A stretch of DNA of 5,525 nt from Burkholderia sp. (GCA_028292565.1 JAQGMD010000077.1:1-5525), one strand, 5' to 3'; counted from the stretch's first letter, positions 1-5,469 are shown. The notes: a model not told the origin generated them from the sequence alone. Numbers and translations are program-made.

Positions 1-101
1 TCATGGGCCCGATGGATGCGTTGCTCGACTCCTTCGTCAAGCAACACCGGATGAAACTGCCGGGGACAAAATATAACCCGTGTTATCGCATAGTTAAATA
101 A
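1..101 (+). CDS. C-terminal tail of an unidentified protein (partial)
   Basis: An open frame enters from the left edge and runs through 32 complete codons to a TAA at 99-101. The residues end in [14 protein letters not shown]. Codon third positions in the first half are mostly G or C, as in the liv genes, which favours this frame over the alternatives. The minus strand is also open across this stretch in one frame, but it shows no start or ribosome binding site. The gene would converge on the liv operon. An ATG at 3-5 exists, but with only two bases upstream it cannot be judged as a start, so I treat the frame as the end of a longer gene. I do not recognise the family and assign no function. 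Confidence 0.4.
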   Translation, partial: MGPMDALLDSFVKQHRMKLPGTKYNPCYRIVK

Positions 102-142
102 CCGGTTTCTTGCGGGGCACCGCCCTATGCCTGCGGAACGGC

Positions 143-160
143 ACAGGCTTGCAAGCCTGT
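143..160. repeat. 18-bp perfect palindrome
   Basis: ACAGGCTTGCAAGCCTGT reads the same on both strands. As RNA it would form a 7-bp stem with a 4-base TGCA loop. It lies about 40 bp after the plus-strand stop codon and downstream of livM on the other strand, so it could act as a bidirectional RNA 3'-end or processing hairpin. No run of T follows it on either strand. Similar ACAGGC...GCCTGT palindromes recur in intergenic DNA of many bacteria, so a dispersed repeat is equally possible. Confidence 0.55.
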
Positions 161-231
161 CTCCCGTTATTGGATGGGGGTAGAGTGCCTGCTATGCGAT
201 CGCATCCGCAGTTTGGATGGGTAGGATGTAG

Positions 232-321
232 GTTGGGATCTGCGACGCGCGTGCCAATCCCAACACACTGCACCCCGTGCGGCTGATGGCTCTGTTCTGC
301 GGTGGGACGTTGGGATTGGCA
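232..321. repeat. Three-arm inverted repeat (REP/MITE-like)
   Basis: TGCCAATCCCAAC at 252-264 is the exact reverse complement of GTTGGGATTGGCA at 309-321: a 13-bp perfect stem around a 44-base spacer. A third arm, GTTGGGAT at 232-239, matches the same central sequence (ATCCCAAC, 257-264), giving a competing 8-bp stem with a 17-base loop. The context GTAGGTTGGGAT...AATCCCAACA is like the GTAGGTTGGG-type intergenic repeats I recall from beta- and gammaproteobacteria. What is seen is the symmetry; membership of a dispersed repeat family is inferred. It may also serve as a 3'-end structure of the liv transcript. Confidence 0.55.
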
Positions 322-364
322 TCCGACCTCCGGCTGCTCGAATCGAAGACAACGTACAGCCAGC

Positions 365-387
365 GCGCGGGCACGGAGTGCCCACGC
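365..387 (-). terminator. Hairpin just downstream of livM (possible RNA 3' end)
   Basis: GGGCAC (369-374), loop GGA (375-377) and GTGCCC (378-383) form a 6-bp GC-rich stem. After one mismatch it is extended by GCG (365-367) pairing with CGC (385-387). On the minus strand it begins only 6 bases after the livM stop codon, where an operon-end structure is expected. No U-tract follows, so it is not a standard intrinsic terminator; a stabilising hairpin or a remnant of the adjacent repeat cluster fits as well. Confidence 0.4.
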
Positions 388-393
388 TACGAA

Positions 394-1359
394 TTACTTA
401 ACCCGCCTCGCCAACGCCAGCAATTCCCCCACGATCCCCCGTCGGAACGCCAGCACGCAAAGAATAAAGATAAACCCGGTCACGATCGTAACCGATTCAC
501 CAATCGACTTGAACCATTCGATACTGGTCAAAGCCGCCAGCCAGCTCCCCAGATCGCCAAGCTTGTTTTCCAGGAGGATGATGACGATGGCGCCGACTAT
601 CGGCCCGGCGATGGTGCCCAGGCCGCCAACCAGTGTCATCAAGACCACCAGCCCGGACATGCTCCAATGGACATCGGTCAGCGTTTCAAAGCCCAACACG
701 ACTGTCTTGGTGGCGCCCGCCAGCCCAGCCAGCGCAGCAGACAGCACGAAAGCGAGTAGCTTGAACCTGTCGACGTTGTAGCCTAGCGAAATCGCACGCG
801 GCTCGTTTTCCTTCACGGCTTTCAGGACCTGCCCGAACGGCGAATGAATGGTGCGCACAATCAGGGCAAACCCGGCAACGGCGATCGCCAACACCACGTA
901 ATACAGCGTGATGTCGCTCGACAGGCTGATCATCCCAAGCAATTGGCCACGTGGCACACCCTGCAGCCCGTCCTCGCCGCCTGTGAAAGGCGTCTGCAGG
1001 AAGACAAAGTAAAGCATCTGCGCCAGCGCCAGCGTAATCATCGTGAAGTAAATGCCCTGCCGCCGAATCGCCAACGCCCCCATCACCAGGCCAATCAGGG
1101 CTGCGAACCCGGTACCCATCAAAAGGCCAATCTCGAACGGCATGCCCATGTTCTTCAATGCATGGCCAGTGATGTATCCCGCCCCGCCGAAGAACGCCGC
1201 ATGACCGAACGACAGCAGCCCGGTAAATCCGATCAGCAAATTGAATGCGCAAGCAAACAATGCGAAACAGAGCACCTTCATCAGGAACACCGGATAGGCG
1301 AAGAATGGCGCCGCCAATGCCATGGCGAGTGCGATTACATATATGACTTTTCTGTTCAT
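394..1359 (-). CDS. livM: HAAT-family ABC transporter permease LivM
   Basis: This is one of the two inner-membrane permeases of a branched-chain-amino-acid-type importer; it pairs with LivH to form the channel driven by LivG and LivF. The 321-residue product is almost entirely hydrophobic, with about eight to ten membrane segments by eye (for example near 5-25, 27-45, 75-97, 105-123, 150-169, 202-222, 235-263 and 288-306). LivM hallmarks are GFTGLLSFGHAAFFG near 44-58, and the cytoplasmic EAA-type coupling loop near 180-203 (KENEPRAISLGYN followed by DRFKLLAF), which contacts the ATPases. The length is normal. The ATG start is supported by GAGGAG at 1367-1372, seven bases upstream. It follows livH by 13 bp and is the last gene of the operon. 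Family assignment is firm; substrate is not known. Confidence 0.93.
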   Translation of the reverse strand: MNRKVIYVIALAMALAAPFFAYPVFLMKVLCFALFACAFNLLIGFTGLLSFGHAAFFGGAGYITGHALKNMGMPFEIGLLMGTGFAALIGLVMGALAIRRQGIYFTMITLALAQMLYFVFLQTPFTGGEDGLQGVPRGQLLGMISLSSDITLYYVVLAIAVAGFALIVRTIHSPFGQVLKAVKENEPRAISLGYNVDRFKLLAFVLSAALAGLAGATKTVVLGFETLTDVHWSMSGLVVLMTLVGGLGTIAGPIVGAIVIILLENKLGDLGSWLAALTSIEWFKSIGESVTIVTGFIFILCVLAFRRGIVGELLALARRVK

Positions 1360-1372
1360 CCTCGTGCTCCTC

Positions 1373-2257
1373 TTATTTTTCTTTACCGAACAAACCGGCC
1401 GGACGAATCATCAGGACAATCGCCATGATGATGAACACCACAGTCGCCGACAGTTCCGGATAGAACACGCGGGTAAGACCTTCTACGATACCCAGCCCGA
1501 GACCGGTAACGATCGATCCAAGGATGGAACCCATGCCACCAATGACCACCACCGCGAATACCGTGATGATCAGGGTCGATCCCATCAGGGGCGACACCTG
1601 GATGATCGGGGCGGCGAGCACACCGGCAAACGCCGCCAGTGCGACGCCGAAGCCGTAGGTCAAAGTCACCATCAACGGCACATTGATACCGAAGGCTTCG
1701 ACCAGTTTGGGATTTTCCGTGCCGGCGCGCAGGTAGGCGCCGAGCTTGGTTTTCTCGATCACGTACCAGGTCAGCAGGCACACAACCACTGAAGCGAGCA
1801 CCACCCAGGCACGATACTTCGGCAGGATCATGAAACCGAGATTAAACGCGCCCGACAATGCCTCCGGCACTGAATACGGCTGGCCGGATACGCCATAAAA
1901 TGAGCGGAACAAACCTTCCAGCATGAGCGTAATGCCGAACGTGAGCAGCAGCCCATACAAGTGATCGAGCTTGTACAGCCAACGCAGCATGGTTTTTTCA
2001 ATGATGATGCCGAACACACCGACCACCACCGGCGCCAGCGCCAGCATCACCCAGTAATTCAGTTGGAAGTAATTCAAGCCCATCCACGCGAAGAACGCAC
2101 CCATCATGTACAACGCACCATGGGAAAAATTGATCACGTTGAGCAGGCCGAAGATAACCGCGAGGCCCAACGACAGCATCGCGTAAAACGATCCATTGAC
2201 CAGTCCGAGCAACAACTGGCTCAACATCGCTTGCAAGGGAATGCCGAAAATATCCAT
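1373..2257 (-). CDS. livH: HAAT-family ABC transporter permease LivH
   Basis: Inner-membrane permease partner of LivM, 294 residues, with about eight hydrophobic segments by eye. Family marks are the N-terminal MDIFGIPLQA, then NGSFYAMLSLGLAVIFGLLN (21-40) and VINFSHGALYMMGAF (41-55). An EAA-type coupling loop lies near 172-192 (LGAYLRAGTENPKLVEAFG), followed by a Gly-rich stretch VIGGMGSILGSIVTG (238-252) and a conserved IRPAGLFG end. The start at 2257 is fixed by an in-frame TAA two codons upstream (2264-2266) and by the typical family N-terminus. Oddly, no purine-rich Shine-Dalgarno precedes it (see 2258-2275), unlike the other four liv genes. The gene lies 126 bp after the binding-protein gene and 13 bp before livM. 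Confidence 0.93.
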   Translation of the reverse strand: MDIFGIPLQAMLSQLLLGLVNGSFYAMLSLGLAVIFGLLNVINFSHGALYMMGAFFAWMGLNYFQLNYWVMLALAPVVVGVFGIIIEKTMLRWLYKLDHLYGLLLTFGITLMLEGLFRSFYGVSGQPYSVPEALSGAFNLGFMILPKYRAWVVLASVVVCLLTWYVIEKTKLGAYLRAGTENPKLVEAFGINVPLMVTLTYGFGVALAAFAGVLAAPIIQVSPLMGSTLIITVFAVVVIGGMGSILGSIVTGLGLGIVEGLTRVFYPELSATVVFIIMAIVLMIRPAGLFGKEK

Positions 2258-2275
2258 AACGACTTATGAAGGGAA
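2258..2275 (-). promoter_or_regulatory. livH start region without a recognisable Shine-Dalgarno
   Basis: Read on the minus strand, the 18 bases before the livH ATG are TTCCCTTCATAAGTCGTT. There is no GGAG/GAGG-like element at the usual spacing, whereas livG, livF, the binding-protein gene and livM all have one. An in-frame stop two codons upstream rules out a longer product. Translation may therefore be weak, or depend on an unstructured start. Confidence 0.45.
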
Positions 2276-2331
2276 CGCTATTAGTCTGTAGGCGGATTGA
2301 GCGAGCGCAGGCACTCGTGCGCGCGCGCATT

Positions 2332-2360
2332 ATTCCTTCCCCCAAGCAGGAGGAAGGAAT
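2332..2360 (-). promoter_or_regulatory. Intercistronic hairpin between binding-protein gene and livH
   Basis: ATTCCTTCC (2332-2340) and GGAAGGAAT (2352-2360) form a perfect 9-bp stem with an 11-base loop. On the minus strand the hairpin starts 23 bases after the binding-protein stop codon. It is followed by AATGCGCGC rather than a U-tract, so it is not an intrinsic terminator. Stem-loops at this position after binding-protein genes of ABC importers are known to protect the upstream mRNA from 3' exonucleases or to reduce read-through, giving more binding protein than permease. That role is inferred here from position only. Confidence 0.5.
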
Positions 2361-2383
2361 GCAGTGACGTTGGTACTGCTAGC

Positions 2384-3598
2384 TTATTTCCAAAGCGCGC
2401 ACTTGGTCTCAGCCTTGGTCGTATAAGCCTGGGCTGCAGGAATCGTCTGAGCCACTTTGTAGTAGTCCCATGGGTACTTGGATTCCGACGGCTTCTTCAC
2501 TTCCATCAGGTACATGTCATGCGCCATGCGGCCGTCCGGACGAATTTCGCCGTTCTTTGCGAAGAAGTCATTGACCTTGGTCTTCTTCATTTGCGCCATG
2601 ACCTTGTCTGACTCGTCGGTTCCGGCGGCCTTCACGGCATTCAGGTAGTGCATGGTCGCGGAATAATCGGCGGCCTGCAGCATCGACGGCATCCTCTTAT
2701 TCTTCTCAAAGAAGCGCCTCGCCCATTTGCGCGAGTCGTCATTCTGGTCCCAATACCAACCATCGGTCAGGTACATCCCCTGGGTCAGGTTCAGCCCGAG
2801 CGAGTGAATGTCATTGATGAAAACCAGCAAACCGGCAAGCTTCATCGTTTTGGTGATGCCGAATTCGTTGGCGGCCTTTACCGAATTGATGGTGTCGCCG
2901 CCGGCATTGGCCAGGCCAAGAATCTGTGCTTTGGACGATTGCGCCTGCAACAGGAATGAGGAGAAGTCAGATGCCGACAACGGGTGCTTGACGCTGCCCA
3001 CGATCTTGCCGCCGGCAGCCTTCACCACATCCGACGTATCCTTCTCGAGTGACGCGCCGAATGCATAGTCGGCAGTCATGAAGTACCAATCCTTACCACC
3101 CTGCTTAACAATCGCGCCGCCGGTACCTCTCGCGAGGGCAACCGTGTCATAAGCGTAGTGAACGGTATAAGGCGAACATTCTTCATTAGTCAGGCGCGCG
3201 CTCGCTGCACCGATCGAGATGAACGGCCTTTTCTTTTCCGCTGCGACTTTCGCCATCGACAGGCTGGTGCCGGAATTGGTACCACCAACCAGCATAGCCA
3301 CACCCTGCTGGTCGAACCACTCGCGCGCCTTGCTGGCAGCGATGTCGGCCTTGTTCTGATGGTCAGCTGTGATCAGCTCGATCTTCTTGCCGTTGACGCT
3401 GCCGCCGAAATCCGCAATCGCCATTTTGATGGCTTCCGCACCGGCGTTGCCGTCGATATCGGAATAGAGGCCGGACATGTCGGTAATGAAGCCGATCCTG
3501 ACCATGTCGCCAGATATTTGTGCCGAAGCGGATGCAGCGAAACCAGTGCTGAATGCAGCCGCAACTGCTACCGTGATTGCCTTTGAATTGAATTTCAT
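2384..3598 (-). CDS. Periplasmic solute-binding protein of the HAAT ABC importer (LivK-type)
   Basis: The 404-residue product captures the substrate in the periplasm and delivers it to LivH/LivM. Residues 1-26 form a Sec signal peptide: Lys2 and Lys6, a hydrophobic core, and an ASA-Gln cleavage site after Ala26. No lipobox Cys is present, so it should be soluble. The mature part opens with VRIGFITDMSGLYSD (33-47), the start of the first lobe of type-I periplasmic-binding folds (Peripla_BP_6), and continues with LVGGTNSG (103-110), WYFMTADYAFG (171-181) and a HPL/DFSSFLLQAQ segment. Two Cys (about 141 and 400) remain in the mature chain and could form a disulfide. An AGAGGAG ribosome site (3604-3610) supports the ATG. 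Gaps of 60 bp to livF and 126 bp to livH flank it. The family binds amino acids, amides and small organic or aromatic acids, so the ligand is unassigned. Confidence 0.93.
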   Translation of the reverse strand: MKFNSKAITVAVAAAFSTGFAASASAQISGDMVRIGFITDMSGLYSDIDGNAGAEAIKMAIADFGGSVNGKKIELITADHQNKADIAASKAREWFDQQGVAMLVGGTNSGTSLSMAKVAAEKKRPFISIGAASARLTNEECSPYTVHYAYDTVALARGTGGAIVKQGGKDWYFMTADYAFGASLEKDTSDVVKAAGGKIVGSVKHPLSASDFSSFLLQAQSSKAQILGLANAGGDTINSVKAANEFGITKTMKLAGLLVFINDIHSLGLNLTQGMYLTDGWYWDQNDDSRKWARRFFEKNKRMPSMLQAADYSATMHYLNAVKAAGTDESDKVMAQMKKTKVNDFFAKNGEIRPDGRMAHDMYLMEVKKPSESKYPWDYYKVAQTIPAAQAYTTKAETKCALWK

Positions 3599-3658
3599 GA
3601 CTTCTCCTCTTTTATAGATGTTGTAACAGCGACGACAGCAACGTATTGCAAATCCGTT

Positions 3659-4369
3659 TCAGACACCCAGCAGTTCGTTCAGTACAGGCATCTTGGATTC
3701 CAATTCAGCAGAAGCAAAGGTCTCGACGATCTGCCCATGCTCCACCACATAAAACCGGTCCGCCAATGGCGCGGCGAACCGGAAATTCTGCTCGACCATC
3801 ACGATCGTGTAGCCTTTGGCTTTCAACGTCGTGATCATGCGCGCCAGCGCTTGCACGATGACCGGAGCCAGGCCCTCGGAAATCTCGTCCAGCAGCAGCA
3901 GGCGCGCGCCGGTACGCAAAATACGGGCAACTGCGAGCATCTGCTGCTCACCGCCCGACAGGCGCGTGCCCTGACTCGAGCGGCGCTCTTGCAGATTCGG
4001 GAACAGCTCGTAAATCTCCTCGATCGACATCCCCTTGTCGGTCTTCGATACCGACGGCGGCAGCAACAGATTCTCTTCCGCTGACAGCGAGGAGAAGATG
4101 CCTCGCTCTTCCGGGCAATAGCCCACACCGAGGTGCGCGATGCGGTGCGTCGGCATCTGGATGGATTCCACGCCGTTAATCTTGATCGATCCCGTGCGCG
4201 TCCCGGTCAGCCCCATGATTGCGCGCAGCGTCGTCGTGCGCCCCGCCCCATTGCGGCCCAGCAGGGTCACCACTTCGCCGGGCTGTACCACCAGGTTCAC
4301 GTCATGCAGGATGTGCGATTCGCCGTACCATGCCTTCAAGTTATTTATTTCGAGGGCTGCCACCGACAT
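3659..4369 (-). CDS. livF: HAAT-family ABC transporter ATPase LivF
   Basis: Cytoplasmic ATPase that with LivG powers the importer. Numbered from the ATG at 4369 (236 residues): Walker A is GRNGAGRTT (38-46), with Arg44 where Lys is normal (codon CGC at 4240-4238); the Q-loop position is CPEERGIF with Glu87; the signature is LSGGEQQ (137-143); Walker B is LLLLDE (157-162) followed by ISEGLAP; and the switch position is VEQN (Gln194 in place of His). Glu and Gln at these last two sites are usual in LivF; the Arg in Walker A is the odd one. A TTG one codon upstream (4372) would give 237 residues, but the GGAG at 4377-4380 is seven bases from the ATG and only four from the TTG, so I choose the ATG. 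The stop of livG overlaps this start (TGATG), suggesting translational coupling. Confidence 0.93.
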   Translation of the reverse strand: MSVAALEINNLKAWYGESHILHDVNLVVQPGEVVTLLGRNGAGRTTTLRAIMGLTGTRTGSIKINGVESIQMPTHRIAHLGVGYCPEERGIFSSLSAEENLLLPPSVSKTDKGMSIEEIYELFPNLQERRSSQGTRLSGGEQQMLAVARILRTGARLLLLDEISEGLAPVIVQALARMITTLKAKGYTIVMVEQNFRFAAPLADRFYVVEHGQIVETFASAELESKMPVLNELLGV

Positions 4370-5142
4370 CAATGTGCTCCTTGCAATGCGCCTGAAGTGG
4401 TGCCCATATAGGCTTCCATCACTTGCGGATTCTTCGATACCTGCTCATACGTGCCTTCGGCCAGCAACGCGCCGCGCTGCAGTACCGAGATCTTGTCGCA
4501 AATGCCTGCGACCACGTTCATATTGTGTTCGACCATCAGGATGGTGCGTCCCACGGATACTTTCTTGATCAGGTCGGTGACGCGATGAACGTCTTCATGC
4601 CCCATACCCTGGGTTGGTTCATCGAGCAGCATCAGCTCCGGTTCCATTGCCAGCGTAGTGGCGATTTCGAGGGCGCGCTTGCGGCCGTAAGGCAGGTCCA
4701 CCGTCATGGTGTCGGCGAAGTTCTGGAGATCGACTTCGGCCAGCAATTGCATGGCACGATCATTCAGCCGCTCCAATGTCTTTTCGCTTTTCCAGAAATG
4801 AAAGGAAGTGCCGAGCGAGCGCTGCAGGCCGATGCGTACGTTTTCCAGTACCGTCAGATGCGGGAAAACCGCTGAGATCTGAAATGAACGAATCACACCG
4901 CGATGCGCGATCTGTTCCGGTTTCAGCGCGGTGATGTCCTCGCCGTTATAGAGGATCACGCCGGCAGTGGGCGTGAGGAACTTCGTCAGCAGATTAAAAA
5001 ATGTGGTCTTGCCAGCGCCGTTAGGGCCGATCAGCGCATGAATGGAACCGCGCTGCACCTTGAGGCTGACGTCGTTGACTGCAATAAAACCTTTGAAACC
5101 CTTGGTCAGGTTTCGTGTTTCGAGTATGACTTCGCCTGGCAT
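4369..5142 (-). CDS. livG: HAAT-family ABC transporter ATPase LivG
   Basis: First gene of the operon, encoding the second cytoplasmic ATPase of the importer (257 residues, normal for LivG). Walker A is GPNGAGKTT (39-47, Lys45 present); the Q-loop is RSFQIS (Gln88); the signature site reads DLPYGRKRALEIA (149-161), replacing canonical LSGGQ as is common in LivG, here with Arg where many LivG proteins have Gln; Walker B is LMLLDEP (170-176); then the D-loop TQGMG and the switch His206 in MVEHNM. The C-terminal extension after the switch (ISVLQRGALLAEGTYEQV, then MEAYMG) is typical of LivG. The ATG at 5142 has GGAG (5150-5153) seven bases upstream. It has a leader of about 113 bases if the sigma-54 promoter is used. 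Confidence 0.94.
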   Translation of the reverse strand: MPGEVILETRNLTKGFKGFIAVNDVSLKVQRGSIHALIGPNGAGKTTFFNLLTKFLTPTAGVILYNGEDITALKPEQIAHRGVIRSFQISAVFPHLTVLENVRIGLQRSLGTSFHFWKSEKTLERLNDRAMQLLAEVDLQNFADTMTVDLPYGRKRALEIATTLAMEPELMLLDEPTQGMGHEDVHRVTDLIKKVSVGRTILMVEHNMNVVAGICDKISVLQRGALLAEGTYEQVSKNPQVMEAYMGTTSGALQGAH

Positions 5143-5255
5143 CCGCTATCTCCGGTATTGCTATTCTATTTGTCGTACTTTTTGCAGTACTTTTTTGAAG
5201 CATTATGCATCACATTCGCGGACTTTCCGCAATTGTCAACTTTTTAAAGGTGACC
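5143..5255 (-). other. Predicted 5' leader of the liv transcript
   Basis: This is the stretch between the inferred sigma-54 transcription start (about 5255) and the livG ATG. On the minus strand it has a small perfect hairpin, GCGGA-AAG-TCCGC (5230-5218), an A-rich direct repeat in which AAAAAGTAC occurs twice (5195-5187 and 5183-5175), and the livG GGAG at 5153-5150. I see no riboswitch-like architecture, terminator or leader peptide that I can support. Confidence 0.35.
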
Positions 5256-5266
5256 CTACCCATATG

Positions 5267-5281
5267 GCAATACCTGTGCCA
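5267..5281 (-). promoter_or_regulatory. Sigma-54 (-24/-12) promoter of the liv operon
   Basis: Read on the minus strand the sequence is TGGCAC-AGGTA-TTGC. It matches the RpoN consensus TGGCAC-N5-TTGC at every defined base, with GG (5280-5279) and GC (5268-5267) ten bases apart. It points at livG, 125 bp upstream of its ATG, with transcription expected to start near 5255. Polymerase with sigma-54 cannot open this promoter without an activating ATPase, which agrees with the enhancer-like dyads and IHF site upstream and the activator-type gene next door. No comparable sigma-70 promoter is evident for livG. Confidence 0.88.
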
Positions 5282-5288
5282 GCATGTA

Positions 5289-5301
5289 TAAGTTATTGAT
5301 C
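5289..5301 (-). promoter_or_regulatory. Probable IHF binding site
   Basis: On the minus strand GATCAATAACTTA matches the IHF consensus WATCAA-N4-TTR at all defined positions except the first (G for W). It lies between the nearest activator dyad (5368-5384) and the -24 element, about 34 to 46 bases upstream of the predicted start. IHF-induced bending at such positions brings enhancer-bound activators to sigma-54 polymerase. The site is short, so chance occurrence cannot be excluded, but the location is right. Confidence 0.5.
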
Positions 5302-5367
5302 TAAAACGAACATTTTCCAAACTGGCGAGAAGCAGGAGGCACGGACATGCGGACAACGAGCAATTTC

Positions 5368-5384
5368 TGTCTGATTTCCAGACA
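5368..5384. promoter_or_regulatory. Activator-binding dyad 1 (UAS), perfect copy
   Basis: TGTCTG-ATTTC-CAGACA is a perfect 6-bp dyad with a 5-bp spacer, centred about 121 bp upstream of the predicted sigma-54 start, a classic distance for an enhancer. Its first 12 bases are the exact reverse complement of 5458-5469 within dyad 3. It is most likely a dimer-binding site for the Fis-type HTH of the neighbouring regulator. Confidence 0.65.
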
Positions 5385-5433
5385 CATAACCCTGCGATAT
5401 CTATATGTCATTGAAACCAAAGAATTAATAATG

Positions 5434-5450
5434 TGTATGGTATTCAGACA
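5434..5450. promoter_or_regulatory. Activator-binding dyad 2 (UAS), one-mismatch copy
   Basis: TGTATG-GTATT-CAGACA has the same 6-5-6 layout as dyad 1 with one arm base changed (A for C). Its centre is 66 bp from dyad 1 and 19 bp from dyad 3, so dyads 2 and 3 are almost adjacent (two bases between them). The repetition argues for a real multi-site enhancer. Confidence 0.55.
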
Positions 5451-5452
5451 TA

Positions 5453-5469
5453 TGCCCGGAAATCAGACA
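5453..5469. promoter_or_regulatory. Activator-binding dyad 3 (UAS), overlapping regulator stop codon
   Basis: TGCCCG-GAAAT-CAGACA matches the dyad with two left-arm changes. Compared with the reverse complement of dyad 1 (TGTCTG-GAAAT-CAGACA) it is identical at 15 of 17 positions including the spacer. The TGA of the upstream regulator gene (5465-5463) lies inside it, so the site reaches into the regulator's coding end. Confidence 0.55.

Larger units (their letters stand above)
102..393. other. Non-coding intergenic region rich in inverted repeats
   Basis: This is the spacer between the convergent plus-strand tail (stop at 101) and the livM stop (394-396). Short open frames cross it on both strands, but they lack ribosome binding sites, have low-complexity Arg/Ser/Pro/Thr-rich translations and follow the symmetry of the inverted repeats, so I call none of them genes. 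It holds the 143-160 palindrome, the three-arm repeat at 232-321 and the 365-387 hairpin, listed separately. There is also a 12-bp palindrome at 194-205 centred on GCGATCGC. No U-tract follows any of the stems, so no classical intrinsic terminator can be named. Confidence 0.6.

Noticed and set aside
194..205. GCGATCGC-centred palindrome resembling the cyanobacterial HIP1 octamer
   Set aside because: Only one copy was noticed, and nothing else suggests a cyanobacterium. It is likely part of the local repeat cluster or chance.
167..385. Minus-strand open frame of 72 codons (and a nested 60-codon frame) downstream of livM
   Set aside because: It spans the inverted-repeat cluster, has an Arg/Ser/Pro/Thr-rich low-complexity translation and no credible ribosome binding site.
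277..781. Plus-strand open frames of about 160 codons running into livM
   Set aside because: They are antisense to the livM coding region, rich in Gln/His/Arg/Pro as expected for antisense of GC-rich membrane genes, and resemble no family I know.
686..1252. Minus-strand 188-codon open frame inside livM
   Set aside because: It is an out-of-frame shadow of livM, which has clear permease motifs in its own frame.
844..1792. Long plus-strand open frames opposite livM and livH
   Set aside because: Antisense shadows with no domain signal or ribosome binding site; livM and livH explain the coding constraint.
3599..3658. Possible internal promoter before the binding-protein gene (TTGCTG ... TATAAA)
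   Set aside because: The spacing is about 19 bp and the -35 is weak; only TATAAA is suggestive, so it is not supported as a feature.
5175..5196. A-rich direct repeat in the livG leader (AAAAAGTAC twice)
   Set aside because: Two short copies in an A-rich leader are easily due to chance; noted in the leader entry but not called as a regulatory site.
5205..5240. Possible sigma-70 promoter (TTGACA at 5240-5235 on the minus strand)
   Set aside because: The -35-like hexamer is good, but at 17-bp spacing the -10 would be AATGTG, and the CATAAT farther on is too distant. The sigma-54 promoter is far better.
5341..5354. GGACATGCGGACA as a fourth activator site
   Set aside because: It shares only GGACA-type half-sites and has no matching left arm at the 6-5-6 spacing.
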